From positions 186,001 to 250,000 of the forward strand of contig NZ_BAABRO010000012.1 in assembly GCF_039545035.1 (NCBI RefSeq): DNA of 64,000 nucleotides, written 5' to 3'. Positions 9,304 to 18,723 of this stretch are shown in pieces. The notes under the pieces were generated by a model. The model had not been told where the DNA came from. It saw only the letters and a program-made list of their open reading frames with translations, and did not search any database. Position 1 is the first letter of the stretch, and each line of letters begins with the position of its first letter. Both the position numbers and the translations under genes were made by a program. The DNA is from Novipirellula caenicola (GTDB lineage Bacteria; Planctomycetota; Planctomycetia; Pirellulales; Pirellulaceae).

Positions 9304-11016
9304 CTATTCTGTCTCCTCAATTGAATGTTGATCGAAGAGGTCTGGTTGAACCGAACTCACGTTTTCTACTTTCTTTGCCACTGGCTTCTTCTTTTCCGCT
9401 TTCTCGCTCTCGGGTTTATCTTTGCGTATCGTTCGCATATCCCGAATTTCCTCCGCCCGCTTTTGCTCGGCGTCACGGGCGGCGAACGCTTCCTCGCCAT
9501 CCGCAAACTGTGCTGCTTTGAGTCGTTTCTCGATTGCCTCGTAGATTCCTGCACGGCGAGTCATGCCGCGGAATTCTCGCTGAATGTCCAACAGCTCCGT
9601 TTGCAGCTGAAAGAACACCTCGTCCGCGTCGCAAATGTCTCGAAGCCGATCCCAGTCTTCACGATCCAGCAATTGATCGTCACCACGCAGTACAGGAAAC
9701 TCATCTCCGGTAACTTGCATGAAGATATCGGGCAACGTGTCGTCGTACTCGTGCTTTTCGTAAAGCCAAATCCGGCGAATCTCGTGCATCTCCGCAGTAG
9801 AAATTAGTTCGATCCCACGCATCTCTTTCGGGCCGTTTTCGCGAATCCCTTGCTGAACTTCAAGCACTCGTTTGAGCCAATACTCTCGCCAATTCTTACG
9901 ATAGGGACCGGGGATCGTCTTGCCGTTGAAAAGCTGTACTCGCCCGTCGATCCGCCGAAAGTCTCTGCGGTTTCGTTCAACTTTGCCCCGATTTTCCTTG
10001 CTTAGCCGAACTGGTTTCCCCTTTTTGTCATTTTTTCCGAGTCCGGCAATTTGGCTTTTCGTCAGACCGATCTGGACAAGCTCTACATCGCGTAGACCTT
10101 CTTCGTCACAAGCCAATTCGTTTCGGAGATCTAAGAGTGGTTGCATCCAAAGCTTTTCATCGTCGTTCTTGATCATTGCCTCCATGGAGCGATCCTTATC
10201 GACGACGGTACAAACCCAACAGCCAAATCGGCTGCTTCCACAGCTAGGCGTCGAAGTATCCAAAACAACAGGACACTCGTTGTCAGCAGAAGCTCCCTGG
10301 TACATGCCCATTAGCGACTTGTTTGTATGTCCCCAAGGGTTTTTTACCTGCAGCAAAAATTGCCAAACCTCGTCATTATTCCAATCCTCGATCGGCGAAT
10401 AGACAAGCGAGTTAGGGAGTGCCGCATTGGGTGATATACGATCGCGATACCGATGTTTTTCATGTTTCTCCATGTTTCGAGCACGCCGCTGGCTCTCTGC
10501 CTTTCGCGTGCCCAAGACAAGCATCGCTTCGCCGTTCTCTCGCACCACTTGTCGAATAAAGTTGTTTGACGGATTGATTTTCATCCGCGAAGTGCACCAG
10601 CGGAACTGTGTCGTCGGCTTCGGGTAGCCCCTGCCAATCAAGTTGACCCAAAAGGTGTCCTTCACATCTGGTACCAGCTTGTGTGGCGTAAGAGGGATAC
10701 CTTGCTCAGCCGCAGCTTCTCGCATTTTTGCATGTGAAGCATCGACCCATACCGCGACTAAAGGTTGCTCGACCAACGTATCCGTCGATATCACGTGAAT
10801 CTGCTTCGTTCGTTGCTCGACAGGCAATCGAGAGACGGCTAGCCATACAAGCTGCAGCACCGCGCTTGAATCTTTTCCGCCGCTATACCCAACAACCCAC
10901 GGAATCTGGTCGGCAAGGTAAAGTTCCTGAACTTCCTCGATCAGCTCGGTCACGGCCACCTTCATGCCCTTGCCGCCGAACGCGCTCTGCTTTTCCGTTC
11001 CGATATCACTTGCCAT
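9304..11016 (-). CDS. dndC: DndC, PAPS-reductase-like sulfurtransferase of DNA phosphorothioation
   Basis: The 570-aa protein has the PP-loop VVGYSGGKDSSAVLQ (SGGKDS at 45-50) and a cysteine cluster around NECPVVLD, STPSCGSSRFGCWVC, which in DndC holds an iron-sulfur cluster. It receives sulfur from DndA and activates the backbone phosphate. The C-terminal 90 residues are very rich in Lys, Glu and Arg and look like a flexible tail. The gene overlaps the dndB end by 11 bases and is followed directly by dndD. Confidence 0.93.
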   Translation of the reverse strand: MASDIGTEKQSAFGGKGMKVAVTELIEEVQELYLADQIPWVVGYSGGKDSSAVLQLVWLAVSRLPVEQRTKQIHVISTDTLVEQPLVAVWVDASHAKMREAAAEQGIPLTPHKLVPDVKDTFWVNLIGRGYPKPTTQFRWCTSRMKINPSNNFIRQVVRENGEAMLVLGTRKAESQRRARNMEKHEKHRYRDRISPNAALPNSLVYSPIEDWNNDEVWQFLLQVKNPWGHTNKSLMGMYQGASADNECPVVLDTSTPSCGSSRFGCWVCTVVDKDRSMEAMIKNDDEKLWMQPLLDLRNELACDEEGLRDVELVQIGLTKSQIAGLGKNDKKGKPVRLSKENRGKVERNRRDFRRIDGRVQLFNGKTIPGPYRKNWREYWLKRVLEVQQGIRENGPKEMRGIELISTAEMHEIRRIWLYEKHEYDDTLPDIFMQVTGDEFPVLRGDDQLLDREDWDRLRDICDADEVFFQLQTELLDIQREFRGMTRRAGIYEAIEKRLKAAQFADGEEAFAARDAEQKRAEEIRDMRTIRKDKPESEKAEKKKPVAKKVENVSSVQPDLFDQHSIEETE

Positions 11017-12100
11017 TACTATTGCTCTTGTATCGTTTTTCCATCTCGTTTTCTTCCGCAGTCAACGCGAGTCCCAGCTGTTTTTTCAATACATTCGCCG
11101 TGAGTGCAACATTAACATTTTTCTTAGATAGACGACCGGCAACCATCGCCCGCCCTTCCCAAAGTTTCGTATTTGTGCGTGACCAGTCAATCTTAAGAAG
11201 AGGTTCAAGTTTTGACTTCCAATTGGTGGGGTGCTTCGCAAGCAAGCCTTTACCAGCTCTCGCAAGTGCAGACAGCGCAAGTGAATGTGCGTGAATGAAA
11301 TCGCTGCGAAGGTCCGCCGCACTAACTTCACGCCTTCGAGCGAGTTCCCAATCAGGAATTTTGTCAGCGACCTCGCACCAGAAATTGCACGCTAGTTCAA
11401 TCTTGTCGTCAACGTCTTCTATTTCGGATCCCGACAGCAATGCCTGCGTAGCGCTGTGGACACCGCTGAGCGTGAAAAGCTTGATCGACCGGTTCGAGAT
11501 TGTTGCTTTTTCAAGCTCACAAAGATCATTGAACACTGGCACACGCTGAACAATTGTTTTCGAGATCATCGACGACTCGTCGCGATGATCGTACAGAATC
11601 CCGATGGACATAGTCGGCCGAACCGCATACCGGTTTAGATCCGCGAACATTTGCTGGGTTCGCTTTAAGCCCAAATCCATAAAAAAAACAACAGAGATGG
11701 TCTCGTCCCCCATCTCGGGATTCTCGAACAACGCTGCTTCAATCGCAGCACGTCTATGTTGACCGTCGTTGATGACAAACTTCGCCGACATTGGGATGTG
11801 AAGACGCCCCATATCCCGACCGTCACCTTCGTCTCCAATCGGCTCGAAGTTGACTTTCCCGTCGATTGATGCGGTAATTGCGGAGAAAGTGTATTCTTGT
11901 GGATTCTGTAGAATGTACCGGGTAATGTCGGGAATACGCTGCTTGTTGAGGGTGCGTTGCGAACGTAGCTCCGGACGCAACTCTTCTTCGTCAAAGAGAA
12001 ATATGCGGGGGATCAACCGCATCGGGCACATCGAGATGTAGTATTCTCGCCCTGCCTGAATTCCACGGATCGACGGAAAGACGTATTCAAAGCTCGGCAT
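11006..12100 (-). CDS. dndB: DndB, DGQHR-domain regulator of phosphorothioation
   Basis: The 364-aa protein contains the hallmark VINDGQHRRAAIEAA (DGQHR at 112-116) and PEMGDETISVVFF. DndB proteins have been described as DNA-binding regulators of the dnd operon that restrain modification level. Here it is the first gene of the leftward dndBCDE operon and is divergent from dndA. The intergenic region between them carries palindromes at 12129-12171 that could be its operator. Size is normal. Confidence 0.88.
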   Translation of the reverse strand: MPSFEYVFPSIRGIQAGREYYISMCPMRLIPRIFLFDEEELRPELRSQRTLNKQRIPDITRYILQNPQEYTFSAITASIDGKVNFEPIGDEGDGRDMGRLHIPMSAKFVINDGQHRRAAIEAALFENPEMGDETISVVFFMDLGLKRTQQMFADLNRYAVRPTMSIGILYDHRDESSMISKTIVQRVPVFNDLCELEKATISNRSIKLFTLSGVHSATQALLSGSEIEDVDDKIELACNFWCEVADKIPDWELARRREVSAADLRSDFIHAHSLALSALARAGKGLLAKHPTNWKSKLEPLLKIDWSRTNTKLWEGRAMVAGRLSKKNVNVALTANVLKKQLGLALTAEENEMEKRYKSNSNGK

Positions 12101-12128
12101 TGACCCCTCCTGGAGCGATGCTGCAAAT

Positions 12129-12171
12129 GGAAGTAAAAAGGTGCGTACAAAGAACGTAACTAGTTACTTCC
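12129..12171. promoter_or_regulatory. Palindromic operator candidate in dndA-dndB intergenic region
   Basis: GGAAGTAA at 12129-12136 and TTACTTCC at 12164-12171 are perfect inverted copies. Inside the right half sits the 12-bp perfect palindrome GTAACTAGTTAC (12156-12167). The region divides the two divergent dnd transcripts, so a shared repressor site, for DndB or the HARE-HTH protein, is plausible but unproven. No clear -35/-10 pair can be assigned. Confidence 0.45.
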
Positions 12172-12217
12172 TAGCGTCAACCACCTACACCGGCTCCCAC
12201 TGCAAGGAAGTTCAAAA

Positions 12218-13372
12218 ATGAAAACGAACGACACACAACCCGTTTATCTTGACGTCAACGCAACCACGCCTCTTGATCCAAGAGTGTTTGAGGCAATGCG
12301 TGAATGTTTTTTAGGTCCACCGGCAAACGCAGGTAGCCGAACCCACGTATATGGGCATCGAGCGAAAGATGCGGTGGAGGATGCGAGAGCAAAAGTCGCA
12401 AACGTGATCGCCGCGAAACCTGAAGAAATTATTTTTACGAGTGGTGCAACCGAGAGCAACAACCTTGCGATTATTGGACTTGCGGCTCACGGAGAAGCGA
12501 CAGGACGAAAACATATTCTATCAACAACTATCGAGCATAAGGCTGTCTTGGAGCCTCTAGAATACCTCGGTACAAAGGGCTTTGAGATCGAGCTAGTCCC
12601 TGTCGGGTCTGGAGGCTTTGTAGACCCCAATGACGTCGTTAAGCGATGTCGGAAAGACACTCTGCTCGTATCAGTGATGCACGCCAACAATGAAACAGGC
12701 GTGATTCAACCGATAAAAGAAATCGGCGAACATTTACAGGCGACCGACACTTGGTTCCATATTGATGCCGCACAAACTTTCGGCAAGGAACCAGACTTAA
12801 CGGACCTTAAATTCGACTTGCTCTCTATCAGCAGCCACAAAATCTATGGACCGCAAGGCATCGGGGGCCTCTATATAAAGCGTCAGGGTAACACACGGAT
12901 TCCAATCTCATCTCTGGTGCACGGAGGAGGTCAGGAACGCGGGCTTCGTCCGGGCACCGTACCAGTTGCGCTGGCTGTTGGATTCGGCGAGGCGTCCAAG
13001 CTGGCGAAACTCGAACAGCACACAAGAGCCGAGGCTTCGCGAGCCGTCAGGAACGCATTCTTGCTCGAGCTTAAAAAAGTCGAACATGTCGTAAATGGCG
13101 ACTTGTCTAGATGCCAGGATCATGTCGTTAACATTAGGTTCCCAGGCGTGGATAGCGAAGCTTTAATGATGGCACTGCGTGAATCGCTAGCATTCTCGAA
13201 CGGATCGGCGTGCACCAGCGATTCCTACGACCCAAGCCATGTCCTGATCGCGATGGGACTCAGCGAAGACCAAGCCAATGAGTCTGTTAGGATATCGTGG
13301 GGGAGTGATGTTCCAGCACTTCCTATCGACAGGCTAGTTACCGAAGTGGAAAGTCTTCGGATTCAACTTTGA
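12218..13372 (+). CDS. dndA: DndA/IscS-type cysteine desulfurase
   Basis: The 384-aa PLP enzyme takes sulfur from cysteine to feed DndC. Visible are YLDVNATTPLDPRV at the N-terminus, the EHKAV motif, the PLP lysine in SISSHKIYGPQG (Lys208) and the catalytic loop SNGSACTS with Cys332. Start ATG follows AAGGAAGTTCAAAA. It is divergent from dndBCDE, as in many dnd loci, and its stop overlaps the TTG start of the next gene. Confidence 0.92.
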   Translation: MKTNDTQPVYLDVNATTPLDPRVFEAMRECFLGPPANAGSRTHVYGHRAKDAVEDARAKVANVIAAKPEEIIFTSGATESNNLAIIGLAAHGEATGRKHILSTTIEHKAVLEPLEYLGTKGFEIELVPVGSGGFVDPNDVVKRCRKDTLLVSVMHANNETGVIQPIKEIGEHLQATDTWFHIDAAQTFGKEPDLTDLKFDLLSISSHKIYGPQGIGGLYIKRQGNTRIPISSLVHGGGQERGLRPGTVPVALAVGFGEASKLAKLEQHTRAEASRAVRNAFLLELKKVEHVVNGDLSRCQDHVVNIRFPGVDSEALMMALRESLAFSNGSACTSDSYDPSHVLIAMGLSEDQANESVRISWGSDVPALPIDRLVTEVESLRIQL

Positions 13373-15966
13373 AAGTGTTAGGCACATTTGATACGAGCGT
13401 GATTGTGACTGAAGAAGACATTCGAACGAAGATCGTAGTCAATTGGCTTTTGGGGCATGGATTTGAAGCTGGCGAATTCAAGCTTGAATACGTATTTAGC
13501 GTAAGAATAGGACGCGCTGAAATAACGACCGGACGAAGAACACGAACTAAGTCAAATTCTATCGCCAACCCCCGTGCCGACGTCCTTGTGAGGCGGAACA
13601 ACCAGAACTTACTGGTAGTTGAAGTAAAAGCACCAAGTGAGTCTGTAGAAGATGCAAGAGACCAGGGGATTTCGTACGCGAGACTACTTGACCAAATTGC
13701 ACCATTCGTTGTTGTAACCGACGGTACAACCTCACGAATATATGACACCGTTAGCAAACAAGAAATGTCTGGCGAGTCAATACCTACGGATCATCCTCAT
13801 GTGTTGAATGGCTTTCAAGTCTCAGCTGATGACCTGGCGCTAAAATCCGAAGCGATGGAACTCTTTGTCTCCCTATCACCTGACAATCTGCTTGAGTTCT
13901 GTCGGCATCAAATCGCAGCTCGGATGCAAAGACTTCGTGGGGACTCGATCCATTCAAGCAAAAAGTATATCCCTTGTCTATATGTTGCGCGAACGAAGGC
14001 GTCGGATAAGCTTCGAGAACTAGTCTCGCGTCGACATGAGAAGGTTGTTGTAGTTACCGGTCGCCCGCAGGTTGGCAAAACCAATTTCCTCTGTAATTTT
14101 GTGAGTGAAGAAATCGACGCAGGTCGACCCTGTCTGTTCTTCCCGTCTTCAAGCATGATATCAGGACTCCTGAATGAGTTGGCCGAGGATTTCGGTTGGA
14201 GCGGATTTTCTACGGAAGCCTCGCCAGCTCAACTCGTCCGGAAATTGGCACGTGTATTGAAGAAGAGCGGACAAGAACTGACTCTTGTTTTCGACGGCTG
14301 GAACGAAACAGATATTCAGGAAGCCGCTGCGATCGACAAAGAGGTAGAACGAATCTCGAATGACTCTGCGCGTGTTACCACGGTCATTAGCTTTACGAAC
14401 ACCTCGGCGGGACGTCTCCTGCAAAAACGCGGGAACCCTACGTTTGTTTCGGAAGCTGCTCGCATCGGACTCGGCGATCTTGCGCTGATTGAGACGAACT
14501 CACCAAGAGTTTTCGAAAAATCGGATTGGAGTGCTGTGTACCTAGAGAATTATGATCCCGAAGAACTGCAAGCTGCTTACCGAACCTATTCCAAGGCGTT
14601 CAATGTTAAGAACGACAGTTGCCCCACCTCGGATCCCTACCTGCTCGCAATCGCGACGCGTCACTACCAGGGAGGTACACTGCCAAGCGAGCTCGATGAG
14701 CAATCGTTACTTGAAAATTGGCTGCAATCTCGTATCGGACGCGCTGATATACCAGGAACCAACGTGCAAGCCGCATTAACGGAACTTGGTTCAATGATGA
14801 TCCATCAGGGCGCTCCAATTGATGCCAGCGAAGTAAAACGTGGTTGGGGTCTTCCAGCCATATCGAGAATCGATCCAGGATTTTTCGATTGCGCCCTTCT
14901 TTCGCAGTACGCCAGCGAGCAAGTCGATTTTTACTTCAGTCGGGACAGAGATTTTGTGATCTCGATTTGGGCTGCCAAATGGCATGCAAGAATAGAGGAG
15001 CTACTTCAAAGCACCACGACCTTTACCTTACTCACAGAGGGCGGGCAAGCGTGCATTGATGCGGCGATTTGGTTCTTCTCTCAGCGTGAAGTTCAAAAGC
15101 ACCTCGCCGGCGACGGAACACTTCCGGTATTCGCGTGTGCTGACCTGCATCGTCTTTACCTCAGAGGATTCGCAATCTCACTTTCACGACTCAAGCAAAG
15201 TTCCAGTAGCGGAACGTTCATCGGATACGATTCCAATCATTGGTTTGAACAATTCGTCACTTTGTTTGAGTCTGGTAAAGATTACGACCTGCGATTGGAA
15301 GCGTTGAGAGGGGCACTCCAACTATCAGATTACGTCGAAATGGATTCGCTGCCGACTATGTTTTTGGAGGAATCGAACGACTTTGACAAGTTTGTGAGGT
15401 CAATCCTGGAGCTTGATTACGAATCAGGAGATGAACGGGTGGCAGGAGGCATTGGTGTTGAGTTTCTCTCAAAACTGGACTACGAATCCAGAATGGGCAA
15501 TGAAGAAGAAACGTTTATATCCAATAGTGTGCGTCAGGTGATGACAACTGCTAATTCGCGTGCCGAGCACCTGCTGGCTTCCCAAGCATATGCGAGCATG
15601 TGCCCTAAGTGCTTTTTGCGAATGCTCCGGGGAGTTCCGGAAAGAAATCAAAAGGAAGACTATTCGTTGAGCGTGGCGTGTGCCGTGAACGCGATTGAAT
15701 ATCAATACTATGGCACAGGCATGTGTCCTTCGTACACTGACATCTTGAAGGAAGACGCGGATTTAGCAGAAGAGGAATTTAACGAAATTCGTGAGCTGCT
15801 TGACTGCGTCGCTTCTTCCATCTGGGGCGAAACACCCGTTAAAAACCTTCGCGAGCTTTTGAGGATAATTGGTTCTTTCCTTCCTAATGATCCAGAAAGA
15901 GCGGACACAATCATCCCTACGGAGTGTCCGGGTCAGATGCGGTTTGGATTTACTGAAAACAACTGA
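13369..15966 (+). CDS. PD-(D/E)XK (HsdR-N-like) nuclease fused to STAND-like NTPase, coupled to dndA
   Basis: The 865-aa protein begins with a restriction-type nuclease fold: PRADVLVRRNNQNLLVVEVK gives Asp71, Glu85 and Lys87, as in type I HsdR N-terminal domains, followed by YARLLDQIAPFVVVTDG. A P-loop NTPase follows (GRPQVGKT at 231-238, Walker B LTLVFDGW near 303), of STAND/NACHT character. The last 350 residues are helical and could be a sensor. The TTG start overlaps the dndA stop (TTGA), implying translational coupling, so it probably works with phosphorothioation. It is not part of the standard Dnd or Dpt set. The nuclease and NTPase calls are fairly firm; the role in defence is inference. 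Confidence 0.75.
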   Translation: MKVLGTFDTSVIVTEEDIRTKIVVNWLLGHGFEAGEFKLEYVFSVRIGRAEITTGRRTRTKSNSIANPRADVLVRRNNQNLLVVEVKAPSESVEDARDQGISYARLLDQIAPFVVVTDGTTSRIYDTVSKQEMSGESIPTDHPHVLNGFQVSADDLALKSEAMELFVSLSPDNLLEFCRHQIAARMQRLRGDSIHSSKKYIPCLYVARTKASDKLRELVSRRHEKVVVVTGRPQVGKTNFLCNFVSEEIDAGRPCLFFPSSSMISGLLNELAEDFGWSGFSTEASPAQLVRKLARVLKKSGQELTLVFDGWNETDIQEAAAIDKEVERISNDSARVTTVISFTNTSAGRLLQKRGNPTFVSEAARIGLGDLALIETNSPRVFEKSDWSAVYLENYDPEELQAAYRTYSKAFNVKNDSCPTSDPYLLAIATRHYQGGTLPSELDEQSLLENWLQSRIGRADIPGTNVQAALTELGSMMIHQGAPIDASEVKRGWGLPAISRIDPGFFDCALLSQYASEQVDFYFSRDRDFVISIWAAKWHARIEELLQSTTTFTLLTEGGQACIDAAIWFFSQREVQKHLAGDGTLPVFACADLHRLYLRGFAISLSRLKQSSSSGTFIGYDSNHWFEQFVTLFESGKDYDLRLEALRGALQLSDYVEMDSLPTMFLEESNDFDKFVRSILELDYESGDERVAGGIGVEFLSKLDYESRMGNEEETFISNSVRQVMTTANSRAEHLLASQAYASMCPKCFLRMLRGVPERNQKEDYSLSVACAVNAIEYQYYGTGMCPSYTDILKEDADLAEEEFNEIRELLDCVASSIWGETPVKNLRELLRIIGSFLPNDPERADTIIPTECPGQMRFGFTENN

Positions 15967-16013
15967 ACAGGCGAAACAGGCGGCGTTTGGCGAACGATTG
16001 AATTGAGCAGCGG

Positions 16014-18065
16014 TTATGCTTCAAGGGATCTGCCGGTCGAATTGGAGACAAAATCTGAAAGTTTGTCCACGATCTCGTCAACATCTTCACGTACTCTTTT
16101 GTCCAACATTTCTCTGCGTTTCTTGTCATCAGAGATCTCTCGCACTTCTGCGGCATTTGACAGACGCAGAGAGAGCCTGTGCCTAAGTCCCTGTTTGATC
16201 TGTTTAACACCATCGTCGACGAGGTAGTCTCGAGTCTTGCTCCAATCGCGGAACAGATCGTTCATCCCATGGGGTTCGCCAAGAAAACACAAGGCAATCT
16301 TTAACAGCGCGGCTATGTGGTGCTGCTTATACTTCGCAGTTGAAAGATTGGCAATTGACAACGAATTCCAAGGTTGATCTGAGCTGAAAAGCATTTGGTT
16401 ACCTTCATTTGCCTCAAATGCCCCATTGAAAGCGGCTACAAATGTTTTGCATAATTCCATACAAGAAGCGTCGTCAGACGCATTCCGCCAGAGCGTGGAC
16501 ATTACGAACTCGAATAATTCCGCTTGTCCAACCCGGGAGAAGAAGATTCGCGAGAAGAGCTTCGACTTCGCGGGATCTATTTCTCGCCTCAGGAAATCAT
16601 TAGCAATGTCTTGAATCGTCGCTTTGCAAATGTCCGGATCGAAACTGCCGACAGGATGTTCTAATGCACACATGTCGCGAATTTGTGCCTGGTCTCCTCG
16701 CGAACCTAAGAGAAAATCGAGGCTACAACGGGGTCTAAAATTACCTTCCTCGCTTTTATGCTTAGACACCAGCTGCAAGCGTTTTTCCTCGAGTCTGTCT
16801 ATAAGCGTTCGTGCGGGAAATAGGTTTCGAAGAACAAATGTCAGACAAGGTTGAACAGTCTGGGCAAATCGTCTTTCGAGAATCGGCCGCTGCCACGTAG
16901 AGAATTTTGTGGATCCAATATTTACAGGGTCAATGCCTGGAAGCTTTTTTTCTGCTGGAGAGAGATCTTCATCATTCTCCTCAATTTTGAGCCAATTTCT
17001 AAAACTATCCTCGGACCGATCTTTCCCGAGGAGCAAATCTCGAATGATCTTATTCAGCAAGCCAACGGAACTGACTGCTCGAAGATCATTGACCTGAAAC
17101 TCTTTTCCGTCGGGCGAATCCCACTCGAATTGATACAGAGCGATTGAATCCTCGGATACAGGCTTATCATCTGGAAGATCGGACTCTACCTCAAAGCTGT
17201 CGACCATATTGCGAGTAAAAATAGAGATGAGATCTTGTTCATCAAGCAGAATATTTCTGCTCGCGCTCACTGTTTTGGCATTCTTGTTGACGTCTACGAA
17301 AATTTGTCTAAAGACACCTGCAATCTCATCCCCAGATGTCAACTCACTGTTGCTCTCAAACAACATCCACGGCGAAACGATACAGACAGGAATGCTTGAG
17401 AATCCCAGCGTTTTCATCGACTCAGCGTCAAGACGACAACTTTCGTATCCCCGGGCACGATCTTCTTCTTGTAACATTCCAAGAATGGACTTGATCGCAA
17501 GTAAGCGATGCTGGCCATCAATCGCAACAAGTGAAAGCTTGTCACGATTCCAAATGAATTCGCAACCATGAAACAGTTCACCGTTCTCGGATGATGAACC
17601 ACCGATTAAAGGAATACGAAATCCAAATGAGTCACCAAATATTCGCTGTTCATAGTCAATGCCTTCATTTTCGTCTCTAACGATCGGAAACATTCCACCG
17701 GTATAATTGGTTGGCGCAGGATAAAGATGTGGTAGATCGTAGTTCGGCGGCATCGGCTTCGGGAGTGCAGCAACAACAATAGGTGGGAAAAAACGTGTCC
17801 GCACAACTCCCTCTTGAGGAGTTAGATACTGAACAACTTCCGATCTCACACGATCGTCGTCAATGTCGCGTTGCATCAACTCACGAATGCGCAAAACATG
17901 ACGGGGAATAACTTGCCGCACGGTCTTAATCTGTTGCAAGTCTTCTTGAAGGAACCTCGTGTTTAGATATGCAATCTGACGATTTCCCGCGTTCGTAAAG
18001 AGTCCAAACGATCCTCGAATTGAGTCCGTCATTTTGGGCTTAACATTTGCACCTGGCAGTGACAT
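16014..18065 (-). CDS. Large second DGQHR (DndB-like) protein
   Basis: About 683 aa from the ATG at 18065, preceded by AAAGGA; a longer frame to 18164 would overlap the upstream gene. The core SLVAIDGQHRLLAIKSIL (DGQHR at 183-187) is shared with DndB, followed by a long C-terminal helical region. It is almost twice the length of dndB (11006-12100), so it is a separate subfamily. It ends the dptFGH operon and could sense or regulate phosphorothioation for the restriction arm. Its exact role is unknown. Confidence 0.75.
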   Translation of the reverse strand: MSLPGANVKPKMTDSIRGSFGLFTNAGNRQIAYLNTRFLQEDLQQIKTVRQVIPRHVLRIRELMQRDIDDDRVRSEVVQYLTPQEGVVRTRFFPPIVVAALPKPMPPNYDLPHLYPAPTNYTGGMFPIVRDENEGIDYEQRIFGDSFGFRIPLIGGSSSENGELFHGCEFIWNRDKLSLVAIDGQHRLLAIKSILGMLQEEDRARGYESCRLDAESMKTLGFSSIPVCIVSPWMLFESNSELTSGDEIAGVFRQIFVDVNKNAKTVSASRNILLDEQDLISIFTRNMVDSFEVESDLPDDKPVSEDSIALYQFEWDSPDGKEFQVNDLRAVSSVGLLNKIIRDLLLGKDRSEDSFRNWLKIEENDEDLSPAEKKLPGIDPVNIGSTKFSTWQRPILERRFAQTVQPCLTFVLRNLFPARTLIDRLEEKRLQLVSKHKSEEGNFRPRCSLDFLLGSRGDQAQIRDMCALEHPVGSFDPDICKATIQDIANDFLRREIDPAKSKLFSRIFFSRVGQAELFEFVMSTLWRNASDDASCMELCKTFVAAFNGAFEANEGNQMLFSSDQPWNSLSIANLSTAKYKQHHIAALLKIALCFLGEPHGMNDLFRDWSKTRDYLVDDGVKQIKQGLRHRLSLRLSNAAEVREISDDKKRREMLDKRVREDVDEIVDKLSDFVSNSTGRSLEA

Positions 18066-18081
18066 TTTTGTTTTCCTTTGT

Positions 18082-18723
18082 TCAGTGTTTGTCGGAGAGC
18101 GGCGGGTTGACAAATGCGTGTAGAAGTTTCTCAACGGGACGGGCAAATTTAACTTCGTTAGCACTTAACGGGATGCAAGCAAATGCCAAATCCCGAAACT
18201 CAATCTTTCGCCGGACCAGTCGATGGTAGAATTGTTTGCCTCTCGCGAACTTCTTGTCTCCGGAAGCAGCTTCTGGCTGAGGGACTTTTGCTTTGAGACG
18301 CTCGTACTTTGCTTTGTGTTGCGCGAATCGAGACGACAAAAATTGTTTCTCCGCAATACCGATATAGAGCGGGGTTGTGAGCAGAGTGCACTTGTCTAGA
18401 ACTTGAGCAAACTGCAGAAGCTGGTTCGAAGTGAACGTAGAATCGGTCGCTCCGCAGGCAATGAGGTGACGTGCTTGCATTGTGTAGAACGAGGCAAACT
18501 CTACAGAGTGACCATAGACGTTAATCTGCACATCCTTGGGATTTGAAAGCCGGTGTGCTCGATTACTCTTGGCAAGAATGCGATCAAAATCTGTTGGGTT
18601 AAGATTTGTCTTAACTTCTGCCGAACGCAGGACATATTCAAAATTGAGGTAAAATGCATAAATACCGTATTCATCCGGAATTTGAGCAAAAGTTGCGTGA
18701 GTGAATACTTCAGGCATCTGCAT
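18082..18723 (-). CDS. GIY-YIG nuclease-like protein in the dpt operon
   Basis: The 213-aa protein has YGIYAFYL near residue 19, PLYIGIAEK about 100 residues later, then SRFAQHK with the usual Arg/His. Its end VEKLLHAFVNPPLSDKH fits the 'E-LI--F-PPLN' tail of GIY-YIG nucleases. The spacing between the GIY and YIG strands is larger than usual because of an insert. The stop overlaps the beginning of the second DGQHR gene region and the start overlaps the dptH end, so it belongs to the operon. A cutting role in restriction is a reasonable inference. Confidence 0.68.
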   Translation of the reverse strand: MQMPEVFTHATFAQIPDEYGIYAFYLNFEYVLRSAEVKTNLNPTDFDRILAKSNRAHRLSNPKDVQINVYGHSVEFASFYTMQARHLIACGATDSTFTSNQLLQFAQVLDKCTLLTTPLYIGIAEKQFLSSRFAQHKAKYERLKAKVPQPEAASGDKKFARGKQFYHRLVRRKIEFRDLAFACIPLSANEVKFARPVEKLLHAFVNPPLSDKH

